From Pseudomonadota bacterium (GTDB taxonomy: Bacteria; Pseudomonadota; Alphaproteobacteria; Rhizobiales; Beijerinckiaceae), in contig JAJXWB010000014.1 in NCBI GenBank assembly GCA_021781815.1, positions 1-64,000 on the forward strand: DNA of 64,000 nt, read 5' to 3'. The first letter of the stretch is position 1. Each line of letters opens with the position of its first letter. A program made the translations under genes and the position numbers. Shown one piece after another: positions 1 through 8,985 of the stretch. The notes beneath the pieces are model-generated. The model was not told the DNA's origin and ran no database searches. It saw only the letters and a program-made list of their open reading frames with translations.

Positions 1-190
1 AGGCCAGACGGAGTTCATACACCATGTTTCGATCCACGCCCCCGCGCGGGGGGCGACCCGCCATTGTGAGCATATATCGTATATTTGCCGGGTTTCGATC
101 CACGCCCCCGCGCGGGGGGCGACCTGCGGCTGGCTCGCCCAATTTCTTCATGGTGTATGTTTCGATCCACGCCCCCGCGCGGGGGGCGAC
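1..190 (-). CRISPR. Type I-C CRISPR array, leader-proximal end (truncated by window edge)
   Basis: Three identical 32-nt repeats lie at 26-57, 92-123 and 159-190. On the plus strand they begin GTTTCGATCCACGCC and end GGGGGGCGAC; read on the minus strand this is the usual type I-C repeat starting GTCGCC and ending GAAAC. Two complete spacers lie between them (58-91, 34 nt; 124-158, 35 nt), and 25 nt of a third occupy 1-25. The array is read on the minus strand, the same as the cas genes, with the leader at 191-404, so 124-158 is the newest spacer. The array continues beyond position 1. Spacers one and three overlap in their target (see findings). Confidence 0.97.
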
Positions 191-404
191 CCCCCGACGT
201 CTAACGCGTTCTATCGATTGACGAAAGAACCATCCGTGCGCGAACCCCCTGCGCGAACCAGCGAAACCGATCTCGCTCGTCGAGCGCGCACTCTCCTTCC
301 TCATTGCCTTTCAGCGCCTTGCGCCCAGCGCGAACGGTCGGGGATTTCGAGGCGCGCTTGGGGTTCGCGCTTGATCGCGCGGCGACGCCCGTCGCGCATC
401 CTCG
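191..404 (-). promoter_or_regulatory. CRISPR leader region
   Basis: The 214 bp between the cas2 stop codon and the first repeat hold no convincing gene on either strand. By position this is the leader, which would carry the array promoter and the Cas1-Cas2 integration signal next to the repeat at 190. I see no clear -35/-10 pair, and the GC content is high. The role is inferred from location only. Confidence 0.7.
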
Positions 405-695
405 TCAAACAATCAGCGGGCCGTTGAGGTCGGCGGCAGGCTTCGCGCCGACATGCTCGATCCTGCGCTGCCAGTTGGCGCCGAGATAGTAGTACCGGAG
501 GCTATCGCACTCGCGGTCGATGATCGCTTCGAGCCTCGCCTTCAGCAACGTCCATTGGCCGGGGTCGACCTCGATTTCGAACACCGAATATTGCACGCGC
601 TGGCCGAAGTCGCGGCAGGCCTTGGCGACGCGCCTCAGCCTTCTCGCCCCGCCGGCTTCCGTCGTGTTGACGTCGTAGGTCACGAGAACCAGCAC
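405..695 (-). CDS. cas2: Cas2, CRISPR adaptation endoribonuclease-fold protein
   Basis: This 96-residue protein starts [11 protein letters not shown], the Cas2 beta-1 strand with the conserved Asp at residue 8, followed by the [23 protein letters not shown] helix-strand typical of the ferredoxin fold. Its length is normal for type I-C Cas2. It forms the integrase core with Cas1 that inserts new spacers at the leader end. The gene starts 9 bp after the cas1 stop and is the last cas gene before the leader, as in most I-C loci. Intact. Confidence 0.96.
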   Translation of the reverse strand: MLVLVTYDVNTTEAGGARRLRRVAKACRDFGQRVQYSVFEIEVDPGQWTLLKARLEAIIDRECDSLRYYYLGANWQRRIEHVGAKPAADLNGPLIV

Positions 696-704
696 TTGGG
701 CCTC

Positions 705-1739
705 TCACTTCCAGAACCACGGCGGATAGGCGTCGAGGTCCCCGCGCAGGTGACGCGCCAGCAACAACGCCTGCAAATAGGGAACCAGACCGAGAGGGGC
801 GGTTTCGTCGAGGAACGGGTGGCGCCGCTCGGTCCTCTTCCGTTCCTGCCAGGCCGTGAGGACCGTCCTGCGGCCTTCGTCCGTCAGAAGCACCGCGCCG
901 CTGTCCTCCACCGTGAAATCCTTGACGCCGATCTGCCGGCGATTGACCAATGCGAGCGCGAGCCGGTCGGCGAGCGCCGGACGCAGCTCTTCCATGAGAT
1001 CGAGCGCTAGACTCGGTCGACCCGGGCGGTCGCGATGAAGAAAACCGACAGCGGGATCTAGGCCGACGCTCTCGGCAGCGCTGCGACAATCATGCGTCAG
1101 CAGCGTGTAGAGAAACGACAGGAGCGCATTGATCCGGTCGAGCGGCGGCCTGCGCGACCGGCCGCGAAAGGCGAGTTCGGGTTCCGGCGCGCGGATCAGA
1201 TCGTTGAACACGCCGAAATAGACGTGTCCGGCCTCGCCTTCGGCGCCGCGTAGCACATCCACGCCATCCTTCGACACGCTCGCGCGTTGCAGGATCATGC
1301 CGAGGCGCACGACGCCCGTGTCGATAGCCTGGCGCCGATCGGGTGCTATTTCGGCGCCATGGTCGCGCAACGCCCTTTGCAGGACCACGCGCTGGTTGGC
1401 GATTTTCGCGGTCACGAAACTGCGTACAATTTCGTCCGGCCTCTCGGAGACGCGATATTGCTCCCGCCGCAACAGGACATTACCGGCGACCGGGCCTTCG
1501 ACACGCGCCTGGAAGCGGCCCACGCGATCGAGCAGCGCGATCGTAATGCCGGCGGAGGCGCAGGCCTGCATCAGCGCGGGCGAAATGTAGATCGCGCCGA
1601 AGGTCACGACCGAAGCGAGCATGTGTAGGGGCACGCGGGCACGTTCGGCGCCGTCCACTTCGGCGACGAGGTTCTCGCCGTCCTTGCGGAGCCCCGCGCC
1701 CTCCGTCGTGACATAGAGCGTGTTGAGGAGCTTCTTCAC
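705..1739 (-). CDS. cas1: Cas1, CRISPR spacer integrase (type I-C)
   Basis: Cas1 is the metal-dependent integrase that joins prespacers to the repeat. I choose the GTG at 1739 (344 residues, starting MKKLLNTLYV), because it overlaps the cas4 stop by 4 bp (GTGA) and matches the usual I-C Cas1 start; the frame stays open upstream but that part reads as cas4 shadow. The N-terminal beta domain contains GITIALLDRVGRF. The C-terminal helical domain contains the conserved active-site neighbourhood (NALLSFLYTLLTHDC, VGLDPAVGFLHRDRPGR, SLALDLMEELRP). Length fits the family and nothing is broken. Confidence 0.96.
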   Translation of the reverse strand: MKKLLNTLYVTTEGAGLRKDGENLVAEVDGAERARVPLHMLASVVTFGAIYISPALMQACASAGITIALLDRVGRFQARVEGPVAGNVLLRREQYRVSERPDEIVRSFVTAKIANQRVVLQRALRDHGAEIAPDRRQAIDTGVVRLGMILQRASVSKDGVDVLRGAEGEAGHVYFGVFNDLIRAPEPELAFRGRSRRPPLDRINALLSFLYTLLTHDCRSAAESVGLDPAVGFLHRDRPGRPSLALDLMEELRPALADRLALALVNRRQIGVKDFTVEDSGAVLLTDEGRRTVLTAWQERKRTERRHPFLDETAPLGLVPYLQALLLARHLRGDLDAYPPWFWK

Positions 1740-2398
1740 GCGCCGGCCTCCGGCGCCGACGCATCGAGCGCCGAAAATATCTGTTGCTCGCGCCAGGCGA
1801 GCGCCGAGCGCCCGCCCGCTTGGGGGCGGCATTTTTCCAGCAGCGAGCAAGCGCGGCACTTGCGCCCCTCGTATTGCGCCGGCGGCGTGCGGCCGGTCGC
1901 GAATATTTCGCGCAAGGCGCCCGCTGTCTCCTCCGTCAGGCGTCGCAACGCGTCGTCGAAGCGCACGACGACGCGCCGGCGCGTCTCGCCGTAGAAGAGC
2001 GCGCCCTCCGGAACGGCGCGGCCGGTCATTTCCTCGAGGCACAGGGCCTGCGCGCAGAGCTGCACTTCGTCGGCCCTGTGGGTCTTCGGCTTGCCGCGCT
2101 TGTATTCGACGGGATAGGACGTCTCCCCGCCGCCTCCATCGCGATGGAATTCGACGACATCGGCGACGCCGGCGAGCCCGAGCCGCCGGGAGGCGAGCGG
2201 CAGCGCCGAGACCCGCCGCACGCCACGCGAATAGCGGTCGCCAGGCTCGCTGGTCGCCACATGCAGCACCCGGCCCTCGGCCGTGAAACGGTTCTCGTCC
2301 CACAGCCGCTCGATATGGATCAGCGCCGCCTGCCGCAGGCAATAGACCGCATGCTGGAGCGCGGAAACAGGAATAGGATCGTCGTTGTCGCGATCCAT
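1736..2398 (-). CDS. cas4: Cas4, Fe-S nuclease for PAM selection of prespacers
   Basis: This 220-residue RecB-like nuclease trims prespacers and helps select those with the correct PAM. Visible motifs are an N-terminal cysteine (HAVYCLRQAAL), the acidic GVADVVEF strand, the E-x-K motif in PVEYKRGK, the helix LCAQALCLEE and a C-terminal cysteine cluster (CRACSLLEKC) that would bind the 4Fe-4S cluster with the first Cys. It overlaps cas1 by 4 bp. The order cas4-cas1-cas2 is the standard I-C adaptation set, so the locus should be able to acquire spacers. Confidence 0.95.
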   Translation of the reverse strand: MDRDNDDPIPVSALQHAVYCLRQAALIHIERLWDENRFTAEGRVLHVATSEPGDRYSRGVRRVSALPLASRRLGLAGVADVVEFHRDGGGGETSYPVEYKRGKPKTHRADEVQLCAQALCLEEMTGRAVPEGALFYGETRRRVVVRFDDALRRLTEETAGALREIFATGRTPPAQYEGRKCRACSLLEKCRPQAGGRSALAWREQQIFSALDASAPEAGA

Positions 2399-2420
2399 CG
2401 CCGCTTGTCCGCTTTCGACT

Positions 2421-3371
2421 TCAGAGCAATTCGTGAATCGTCACGCCGTCGGGCAAGCCCGTGCGATCAAGCATCACGCGATAATCGGCGAAGCGACGGG
2501 CTGGCGATAGATTGTCGAGCCGCCTGTCGCCGAGCGGGATCGGATCGCCGCCGTTTTCGCGCGCTACGACGACGCGCTCGAACAGATCGTGCGCCGGCGC
2601 GCGGCCGAGGGCGCTATCGTGCTCGAAGACGATGAGCTTGCGGGCGGCCATCTCGCCGCGCGCGGCAGAATGGTCGTGTTCGAACATGTTCTTGAGCGCA
2701 TCCCACAGGAACGACAGGTCGCCGTCAGAAAAGCCCGTCCGTTCCGCGAGCTTGGCGGAGACGAAGCCGTGCGCGCAATAGAGCCCGTAGGGAATGATGT
2801 ATTTGCGACCCATCGTGCGGTTCTCGATGCGTTCGTCATCGCCGCCTTCCGCCTGCTTGGCCTTTTCAGACTCGTTCGTCGCCGCCATGCGGGTGATGGC
2901 GATTTCGAGCGGCACGACGGCTTCGACCGATCGGCCGAACGAGAACTGCACCGGCCCGCGCACCTGGCCGCAATTGATTCCGGTGCTCATGACGGCGCCG
3001 AAGGTGCGGACGTCGAAGAAATTGTCGCACATGAACTGACGCAGCTTGCTAGCTTCGCCGTCATCCTTTGGATTGAGCTTCTTGTCGGTCGCCGCCTTCT
3101 TGTCGTCCGGACGCAACGCCACATAGGCTTGGCGGTGTTTTTCGTTCAGGATCGCCCCCTCCTGGACGTAGATCGCACAACCGGTGTCCCCGCCTCGTGC
3201 GATCTCTGCATAATTGCGAATCTTGCGTTTCAGACACACGTCGGTGACGAGCCCCTGGTTCGTTTCGGGATCGAGACGCGGCAGATTGCCGGCGTCGGGA
3301 TCGCCGTTCGGATTGCCGTTTGCGACGTCGAACAGGAAAACGAAATCATAGCGTTTGGAAATCGCGCTCAT
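2421..3371 (-). CDS. cas7: Cas7 (Csd2), type I-C Cascade backbone
   Basis: The 316-residue protein starts with the Csd2/Cas7c signature: YDFVFLFDVANGNPNGDPDAG followed by VTDVCLKRKIRNY. Several Cas7 copies coat the crRNA spacer in the I-C effector. The central TFGAVMSTG segment and the following GPVQFSFGRS are also family hallmarks. The gene overlaps cas8c by 4 bp (ATGA) and is separated from cas4 by 22 bp, consistent with one operon. Confidence 0.96.
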   Translation of the reverse strand: MSAISKRYDFVFLFDVANGNPNGDPDAGNLPRLDPETNQGLVTDVCLKRKIRNYAEIARGGDTGCAIYVQEGAILNEKHRQAYVALRPDDKKAATDKKLNPKDDGEASKLRQFMCDNFFDVRTFGAVMSTGINCGQVRGPVQFSFGRSVEAVVPLEIAITRMAATNESEKAKQAEGGDDERIENRTMGRKYIIPYGLYCAHGFVSAKLAERTGFSDGDLSFLWDALKNMFEHDHSAARGEMAARKLIVFEHDSALGRAPAHDLFERVVVARENGGDPIPLGDRRLDNLSPARRFADYRVMLDRTGLPDGVTIHELL

Positions 3372-5128
3372 TGGGTCTTCTCCTCGGAATTCGTCGCGGC
3401 TTCGCCGCTCGCCTCCTTGCGGCGGTAGAAATCGTTGCGCTGGTGGTAATAGCCGACAGCGAACAGGGCCTGCCGCTGCGCGCTCAGCGTCGGGACGAAC
3501 AGCGAATCGGGATCGGCCAGTTCGAAAATCTCGCCGATCTTGCCGTCGAGGTATCTCGCGCGGCCGGCATTGTCCTTTCGCAGTCTGGCGAGATGATGCG
3601 TCGCCTTGCGCTGAAGCAGCGGGAACACTGCACGCGGGGTGGCCGATGCCGTGCCGTAATATTGATCGCGGATCGTCGTATTAACGTTGCTTCCGAGCGC
3701 CTGCGTCTGTGCATATTCGTAGGCTGCGAACAAGCGGCCTAGCAGATAGCCTGAGTCTCTATTCTCGACATCGAGCGACACGGGAACCTCCTTGTTGAAA
3801 CTACGAACGAGAACCGCCTTCAGCATCGCGACGCGCAGGCCGTTGACGTCGTGGTCGGCGCGCAACCGCATCAGCAGCGTCGAGAGAAGCGTTAGGGGAT
3901 ATGGAGCGCCCGTCAGGATCGACCGTAACCATTCGCCCGCGAGATTGGGCGGGATGTTCTCGGACTTGCGCTGCGTCGCGGTTTCGATCAGCAGCCGCCA
4001 GAGCGAGGGGCGTTCCTCGCGCGGCGGCGGCTCTATCCGCATCCGTTCGAGATGGGCAAGGTATCGGCCGGCGATGGCGCCGAAATCGTCCTCCAGATAG
4101 AACCGCACCGAAAGCCGCGCCGCGTTAGGCGAAAGACCGAGGACGAAGAAGCGCACGTCCTTCGGGAGGTCCGGCTTGAAATCCGCAACCGGTCGACCTT
4201 CGCGGATCGCGTTCAGGATCACGCCGACCTTCTTGGCTTCGACACTTTCGTCGACACTCTCTCCAAGCAGAGCGGCGAAGAAACCTTCAGCCTCGGCGAC
4301 GGCGCCGGCGTCGCCCGCGTCGGCCCAGAAAACGGTCGAGGCGTCGCCGATCTGCACGCGGTGGCCACTGCCCTTTTCGAGAAATTTGTTGAGCGCGGTT
4401 GTGTAGGCGAAGGCGGCGGCTTCGGAGACGGGGGCGTTCTCGCCCTGCTCGTGGCCGTAGGACGTGAAGGCGTCGAGATTGAAGGAGACGATCGACGCGC
4501 CCGACGATTGTGCGCCCCACACTCCCTTGATCGCCGGATGAAGCCGCGCGATCGGGCCACTCTCGCCGGTCACGAGACAGGCGGCTTCAGTCTTCTCCCC
4601 TTCGGAGCAGAGCCGCGCCCAAAGCGCCCGCGCAGCGGGGCGATCGTGGATGCGAATATTCTTCAGCCTGTCGCTTTCGAGCGAAAAGACAACATTCTGG
4701 TCCTTCATCTCCTCGGGCCAACCGAGTTCGGCGAAACGCTCGGGCCGCCAGCCTTCCAGGAAGAGCAGGAACGCGCGCAACCCTTCGTCGTCTGCATCGC
4801 ACAGCGCATCCTTGTGACGCATGACAAAGGCGGCATGTTCTTCGGCGGTTCGCTTTCCTTCGCCGGCGGTGACTCCGAGCACGTAGGGGGTCTTGTCCCA
4901 GAGGAAGTTGGGCGCGATGCCGGACGTGCGCTTGGCCGGCTGCGGGACCGGCATCAGCTTCGGCGTCTTCTTCTTGCCGTCGCCCTCGCGCCTATCCGTC
5001 GGCGCGCCGGCGACAGAGCCATCGGCGTTCAATGCAATTTCAAACGCGATTTTTTCCAGCGAATAGCCGAATGCCGGCGCATCGTCCATGCGCTCGTACG
5101 CCCGCACAAGGGAAGAGAGCGCGCTCAT
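3368..5128 (-). CDS. cas8c: Cas8c (Csd1), type I-C large subunit
   Basis: This 586-residue Csd1 protein is the large subunit that reads the PAM and, in I-C, also provides an internally translated Cas11-like small subunit from the 3' part of the gene. The start (SALSSLVRAYERM), the segment RTSGIAPNFLWDKTPYVLG, and the C-terminal CRISPR features (LLGRLFAAYEYAQ, RDQYYGTASATP, LFAVGYYHQRNDFY) are typical. It overlaps cas7 and cas5c by 4 bp on each side, indicating translational coupling. An internal small-subunit start cannot be fixed by eye. Confidence 0.95.
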   Translation of the reverse strand: MSALSSLVRAYERMDDAPAFGYSLEKIAFEIALNADGSVAGAPTDRREGDGKKKTPKLMPVPQPAKRTSGIAPNFLWDKTPYVLGVTAGEGKRTAEEHAAFVMRHKDALCDADDEGLRAFLLFLEGWRPERFAELGWPEEMKDQNVVFSLESDRLKNIRIHDRPAARALWARLCSEGEKTEAACLVTGESGPIARLHPAIKGVWGAQSSGASIVSFNLDAFTSYGHEQGENAPVSEAAAFAYTTALNKFLEKGSGHRVQIGDASTVFWADAGDAGAVAEAEGFFAALLGESVDESVEAKKVGVILNAIREGRPVADFKPDLPKDVRFFVLGLSPNAARLSVRFYLEDDFGAIAGRYLAHLERMRIEPPPREERPSLWRLLIETATQRKSENIPPNLAGEWLRSILTGAPYPLTLLSTLLMRLRADHDVNGLRVAMLKAVLVRSFNKEVPVSLDVENRDSGYLLGRLFAAYEYAQTQALGSNVNTTIRDQYYGTASATPRAVFPLLQRKATHHLARLRKDNAGRARYLDGKIGEIFELADPDSLFVPTLSAQRQALFAVGYYHQRNDFYRRKEASGEAATNSEEKTQ

Positions 5129-5790
5129 CGGCGGATCTCCGGAGAACCCGGCGCCGGCACACGCAAGACGCCGTTGCTCAATTCGGCCCGAAAGAACAGC
5201 GAGGCGCGATCGCCGGCGTGGTCGATGTCGTAGAGCATGAAGCCGAGGTCGCGTGTGTCCTCGATCGCCTGCGGCGCCGTCGCACCCGGCTCAATGAGCG
5301 AGAAGCGCGCCGGAAATTCACGTGTCCCGAGGCAGGGCTGGTGAAAGCACTGCCCTTTTCGCGCGCGACGATTGAACGTGTCGAGGTGCTTGCCCTCGTT
5401 GTCCTCAGCCCCCGCCTTCTCCGTAAGCTCGAACCGCGCCTCGATCACATAGGCCACGTCGCGCAGAACGGTCGCCGCCCGCTGCTGGCGATCCTCGTCG
5501 ACACGCAGGGCGAGATCGCCGATGTCGCCAGAATTCATCGCCTTGCGGATCGAGGCGACCGGCGCCTTGTGGCCGACCTCGTTGCGCCGGATCGATTGGA
5601 AGCGGATCGGCTCCAAGACATGGATCGCCGTGACAATCCAGCGGATCGCCGGCTTCCAGTGTATCGCTTCGAGAATCCCGCGCGCGGCAGACGGCGTCAT
5701 CACGTCGTAGGAGACGCGCTCGACCTTCATTTCCGGCCGCGTGAAACAGGCGAATTCGCCGGAGACGCGTAAACGGATTCCGTAGGCCAA
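5125..5790 (-). CDS. cas5: Cas5c (Cas5d), pre-crRNA processing endoribonuclease
   Basis: In type I-C, Cas5c replaces Cas6: it cuts the repeat in the precursor crRNA and stays on the 5' handle. The 221-residue protein has the family start IRLRVSGEFACFTRPEMK and the near-invariant SYDVMTPSAARGILEAIHWKP, then IRWIVTAIHVLEPIRF and the C-terminal GQCFHQPCLGTREFPA. Length is normal. It overlaps cas8c by 4 bp. Its start lies 27 bp downstream of the small GIY-YIG-like gene that separates it from cas3. Confidence 0.95.
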   Translation of the reverse strand: MAYGIRLRVSGEFACFTRPEMKVERVSYDVMTPSAARGILEAIHWKPAIRWIVTAIHVLEPIRFQSIRRNEVGHKAPVASIRKAMNSGDIGDLALRVDEDRQQRAATVLRDVAYVIEARFELTEKAGAEDNEGKHLDTFNRRARKGQCFHQPCLGTREFPARFSLIEPGATAPQAIEDTRDLGFMLYDIDHAGDRASLFFRAELSNGVLRVPAPGSPEIRR

Positions 5791-5816
5791 GATTGCCCCC
5801 GTTGATTAAAACGTCA

Positions 5817-6149
<333 letters not shown>

Positions 6150-6174
6150 TCAAGCCCGTAATCAGATTTGGGAA

Positions 6175-8442
6175 TCATACCATAGATTGCTCGATCGTCA
6201 GGAACTCTGCGTTTTCCCATAGCAATCCGGTCTCCTCGACGTACAGACCGTCGGAAACAAGCACCGCGAACTCATTCGTCAATCCATCGATGAACCGTAC
6301 ATGGCCACTGTCAATCAAAAGATCGCGCGCCTTCGGCGGGACTTGCACGATGAAGGATTGCAACTGTCGCGCGGCGGCGCCGGGCGGCAAGCCGTTGCGC
6401 AGGGCCGCCAACACGCCCTGCACCGCTTCGTCGCGCACGATAATCACGGGCGCGAGGCCGCTCTCGATCAGGCGGAAATTGTCGGCGACCTTGCGATAGT
6501 CGAAGCTCGGCGCAAGCCCTCGCCCGTCCGACCTGCGCGACAGTTTCCATGCTTCGAGAACATTGTCCCGATCGAGCCCATCCCCCTTGCGCCAATAGAC
6601 CTCGCCGAAATAATCGCGCATCGCCTCTGGGGACAGCAGATCGGCATGCTTGCCCATCATGCGCCCCATGTCGCCGGCGAGTTGCGCGATTTCGCGCGGC
6701 GGCATGAACTCGGTCGAACGGAACACACAAACCCGACTGTCCTCACGCGGGCGTCGGCCCTCGCGATTGCAGCGGCCGGCGGCCTGCGCGATCTGGTCTA
6801 GCCCCGCCTCCGCCCGCCACACGCGTGGAAAATCGAGATCGACCCCGGCCTCGACCAGCGAGGTGGCGATGAGGCGGCAGGAGACGCCGCTCTTCAGCCG
6901 CTCGCGCACATCGGCCAGAATGCGCCGGCGGTGCGCTGCGTACTGACGGGTCGTCAGATGCACGACGCCATCGAGTCCGGTTTGTCCGGCCTTACGGTAA
7001 AGCGCCAGCGCATGGGCCCGGCTATTGACGATGACCAGTCCCTGAGCCGTCTCGCCGAGCTCTTCGATCAGTTCGTCGTCGCTCCGATCGCCGACATGTT
7101 CGAGCCGGACGCGCCTCAGAGCGCGGTGCAGCCGTGTCGGGTCCGGCGCAAGCTCGCGTTCTATTGCAAGCGGCAGCCCGCCTTTGAAATCGTCCGACTG
7201 GCGCACCGCGGGCTGCGTCGCCGTGCACAGCACGATCGAGGCGCCGTAATTGCGCGCGAGTTCGTCGAGCGCGGCGAGGCAGGGGCGCAGGACATGCAAC
7301 GGAATTGTCTGCGCCTCGTCGAGCACGATTATGGAATTGGCCAGGTTGTGCAGCCGCCGGCAGCGCGAGGGGCGGTTTGCATACAAGCTCTCGAACAGTT
7401 GCACGTTTGTCGTGACCACGACCGGCGCCGCCCAGTCCTCCATCGCGAGTTTGAGCTTCTTGTTCGCCTCTCGTTTGTGCTCCCGCTCCTCGTCGTCGAT
7501 GCGTTGTTCCTCGATCGACGAATGATGCTCAAGAACGATGCCTTCACCTAACACGCTCCGAAAAATTTCAGCCGTCTGGTCAATGATCGACGTGAAGGGA
7601 ATGGCGTAAACGATTCGCTCAAGGCCATACTTCTTTGCATGGTCGAGCGCGAAAGCGAGTGAAGCGAGCGTCTTGCCGCCGCCGGTCGGCACGGTGAGCG
7701 TGAACAGGCCGCGCGGCTCGCCCGCCTTGTCGCGCACGTGCGCCAAGACTTCGTGGCGCAGGCGATTGACGGGCGTATCCTCTGCCGTTGCTTGTTTGTT
7801 GGCCATGTGGCGATCGAACCGCACGATCAATTCGTCAACGACGATCGGCAATTGCGGCCAGGCGCGATCGACCAGCCGCCCCTCGGCCTTGCAATAGAAA
7901 TCCTCGGTGTTGCGGAAATCACCGTCAACAAGGCACGAGAACAGCATCCGGCCCAGGAAGGCGAACTGATAGGCTGCCTTGTCTTTCTCCCACCGAAATG
8001 CGACTGGGCGCAATCCGCTGGCGTCCGGCGCGATTTCCTCCCGCCACACGGCTGCGAGCGGCTCGATCCGCTTCTTTAGTCTCACATCTAACTCACCGAC
8101 ACTGTCGGGAAGGCCCGCGTGATGCCCCGCAATCGTATGCGCGATCACTTCCGCCATCAGGCGATCGTCGGGGCTGTTCGTGAGTCGCGGCGCCTCCTGC
8201 GCGCCAGCCGTGGAATGATCGACTTTGTCTCCGGCGGGGGCCTGGAGTCGTCGCTGAAACGCGCCGGAGTACTTGCCGAGGTCGTGCAAAAGACCTGCAA
8301 GCGTAGCCGCCTTTGCCGCACCGAATTTTTTGCCGTGCGCCCCTGCAAGATCGGCAACGGCGTGCAAGTGATCGCACAGTGGTTGCCATCCAAGTTCCGA
8401 CCTTCCTTCCAGTGAATGAGCATAAATCACGTCGCGGTTCAC
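6175..8442 (-). CDS. cas3: Cas3, HD nuclease-helicase of type I-C
   Basis: Cas3 is recruited to the R-loop and degrades the target. From the chosen GTG start (755 residues) the N-terminal HD nuclease shows YAHS near residue 7, an H at 27 and the HD pair at 53-54 (LLHDLGK). The SF2 helicase part has Walker A TVPTGGGKTLAS, the DEAH-like box IIVLDEAQTIP, motif III CTATQP and motif VI QAAGRCNREGR. The frame is open to 8559, and an ATG at 8457 is an alternative start. I prefer GTG at 8442 because it overlaps the stop of an upstream ORF by 4 bp, but this is uncertain. Motifs are intact. Confidence 0.94.
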   Translation of the reverse strand: MNRDVIYAHSLEGRSELGWQPLCDHLHAVADLAGAHGKKFGAAKAATLAGLLHDLGKYSGAFQRRLQAPAGDKVDHSTAGAQEAPRLTNSPDDRLMAEVIAHTIAGHHAGLPDSVGELDVRLKKRIEPLAAVWREEIAPDASGLRPVAFRWEKDKAAYQFAFLGRMLFSCLVDGDFRNTEDFYCKAEGRLVDRAWPQLPIVVDELIVRFDRHMANKQATAEDTPVNRLRHEVLAHVRDKAGEPRGLFTLTVPTGGGKTLASLAFALDHAKKYGLERIVYAIPFTSIIDQTAEIFRSVLGEGIVLEHHSSIEEQRIDDEEREHKREANKKLKLAMEDWAAPVVVTTNVQLFESLYANRPSRCRRLHNLANSIIVLDEAQTIPLHVLRPCLAALDELARNYGASIVLCTATQPAVRQSDDFKGGLPLAIERELAPDPTRLHRALRRVRLEHVGDRSDDELIEELGETAQGLVIVNSRAHALALYRKAGQTGLDGVVHLTTRQYAAHRRRILADVRERLKSGVSCRLIATSLVEAGVDLDFPRVWRAEAGLDQIAQAAGRCNREGRRPREDSRVCVFRSTEFMPPREIAQLAGDMGRMMGKHADLLSPEAMRDYFGEVYWRKGDGLDRDNVLEAWKLSRRSDGRGLAPSFDYRKVADNFRLIESGLAPVIIVRDEAVQGVLAALRNGLPPGAAARQLQSFIVQVPPKARDLLIDSGHVRFIDGLTNEFAVLVSDGLYVEETGLLWENAEFLTIEQSMV

Positions 8443-8897
8443 CGGGAAGCACCCCATTTCGATCGATGGACAGGCTGCGGTAAGTATCCGGGATGGGCCG
8501 CAGGATGATAATGCTCGAATAGAAGCGTGGACGCCATAGTGTCGCGGCCGCACTCGCATAGGGTGTGAAACAGCGTAAGGCCTAGATGCCGATCGGTGAA
8601 GTGAACCGTTGATTTTTCTGGAGCCATAGAAGCTCGTTGATAACCTAAGCGCCCGTCTTCACCACGACCACGGATTTTGTCGGCCATCGCGCGGCTCACG
8701 ATTTGGCCGCAGGCCGTCACTCGGATTTCTCGCCCTCTGACGAGCCATACTTGCATGAACGCGCTGGAGGGATCGGCGGGATAGTCGGGGCTCACGCCCC
8801 GCCAATTACGATCCGCGAAGTATAAGCGTGTACAACCCGCGGAACAGATCCGCTTCCCGACAACAGACGGCGAAGGCAATGGGCGCACGTGGGTCAA
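8439..8897 (-). CDS. Doubtful ORF directly upstream of cas3
   Basis: A 152-codon open frame ends in a TGA that overlaps the possible GTG start of cas3 by 4 bp, the same GTGA arrangement seen at cas4/cas1. The product is rich in Cys and His and I do not recognise it. Codon use is mixed, with more A/T in third positions than in the neighbours, and the ribosome site is weak, so it may be non-coding. If it is not a gene, the 540 bp from 8443 to 8985 hold only the cas promoter region, which I could not resolve. Confidence 0.25.
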   Translation of the reverse strand: MTHVRPLPSPSVVGKRICSAGCTRLYFADRNWRGVSPDYPADPSSAFMQVWLVRGREIRVTACGQIVSRAMADKIRGRGEDGRLGYQRASMAPEKSTVHFTDRHLGLTLFHTLCECGRDTMASTLLFEHYHPAAHPGYLPQPVHRSKWGASR

Positions 8898-8985
8898 TGA
8901 ACCCTACGACCGTTGTTTTAAATCAGCGTTGGGGTTCGGCGTCGATCGTCGTCATAAACCGCCAAGAAAGTTTGTTGTGATGGGG

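Noticed and set aside
1740-2342. Long N-terminal extension of Cas1
   Set aside because: The open frame continues upstream, but that stretch is cas4 in its true frame, and the GTG at 1739 matches known Cas1 starts.
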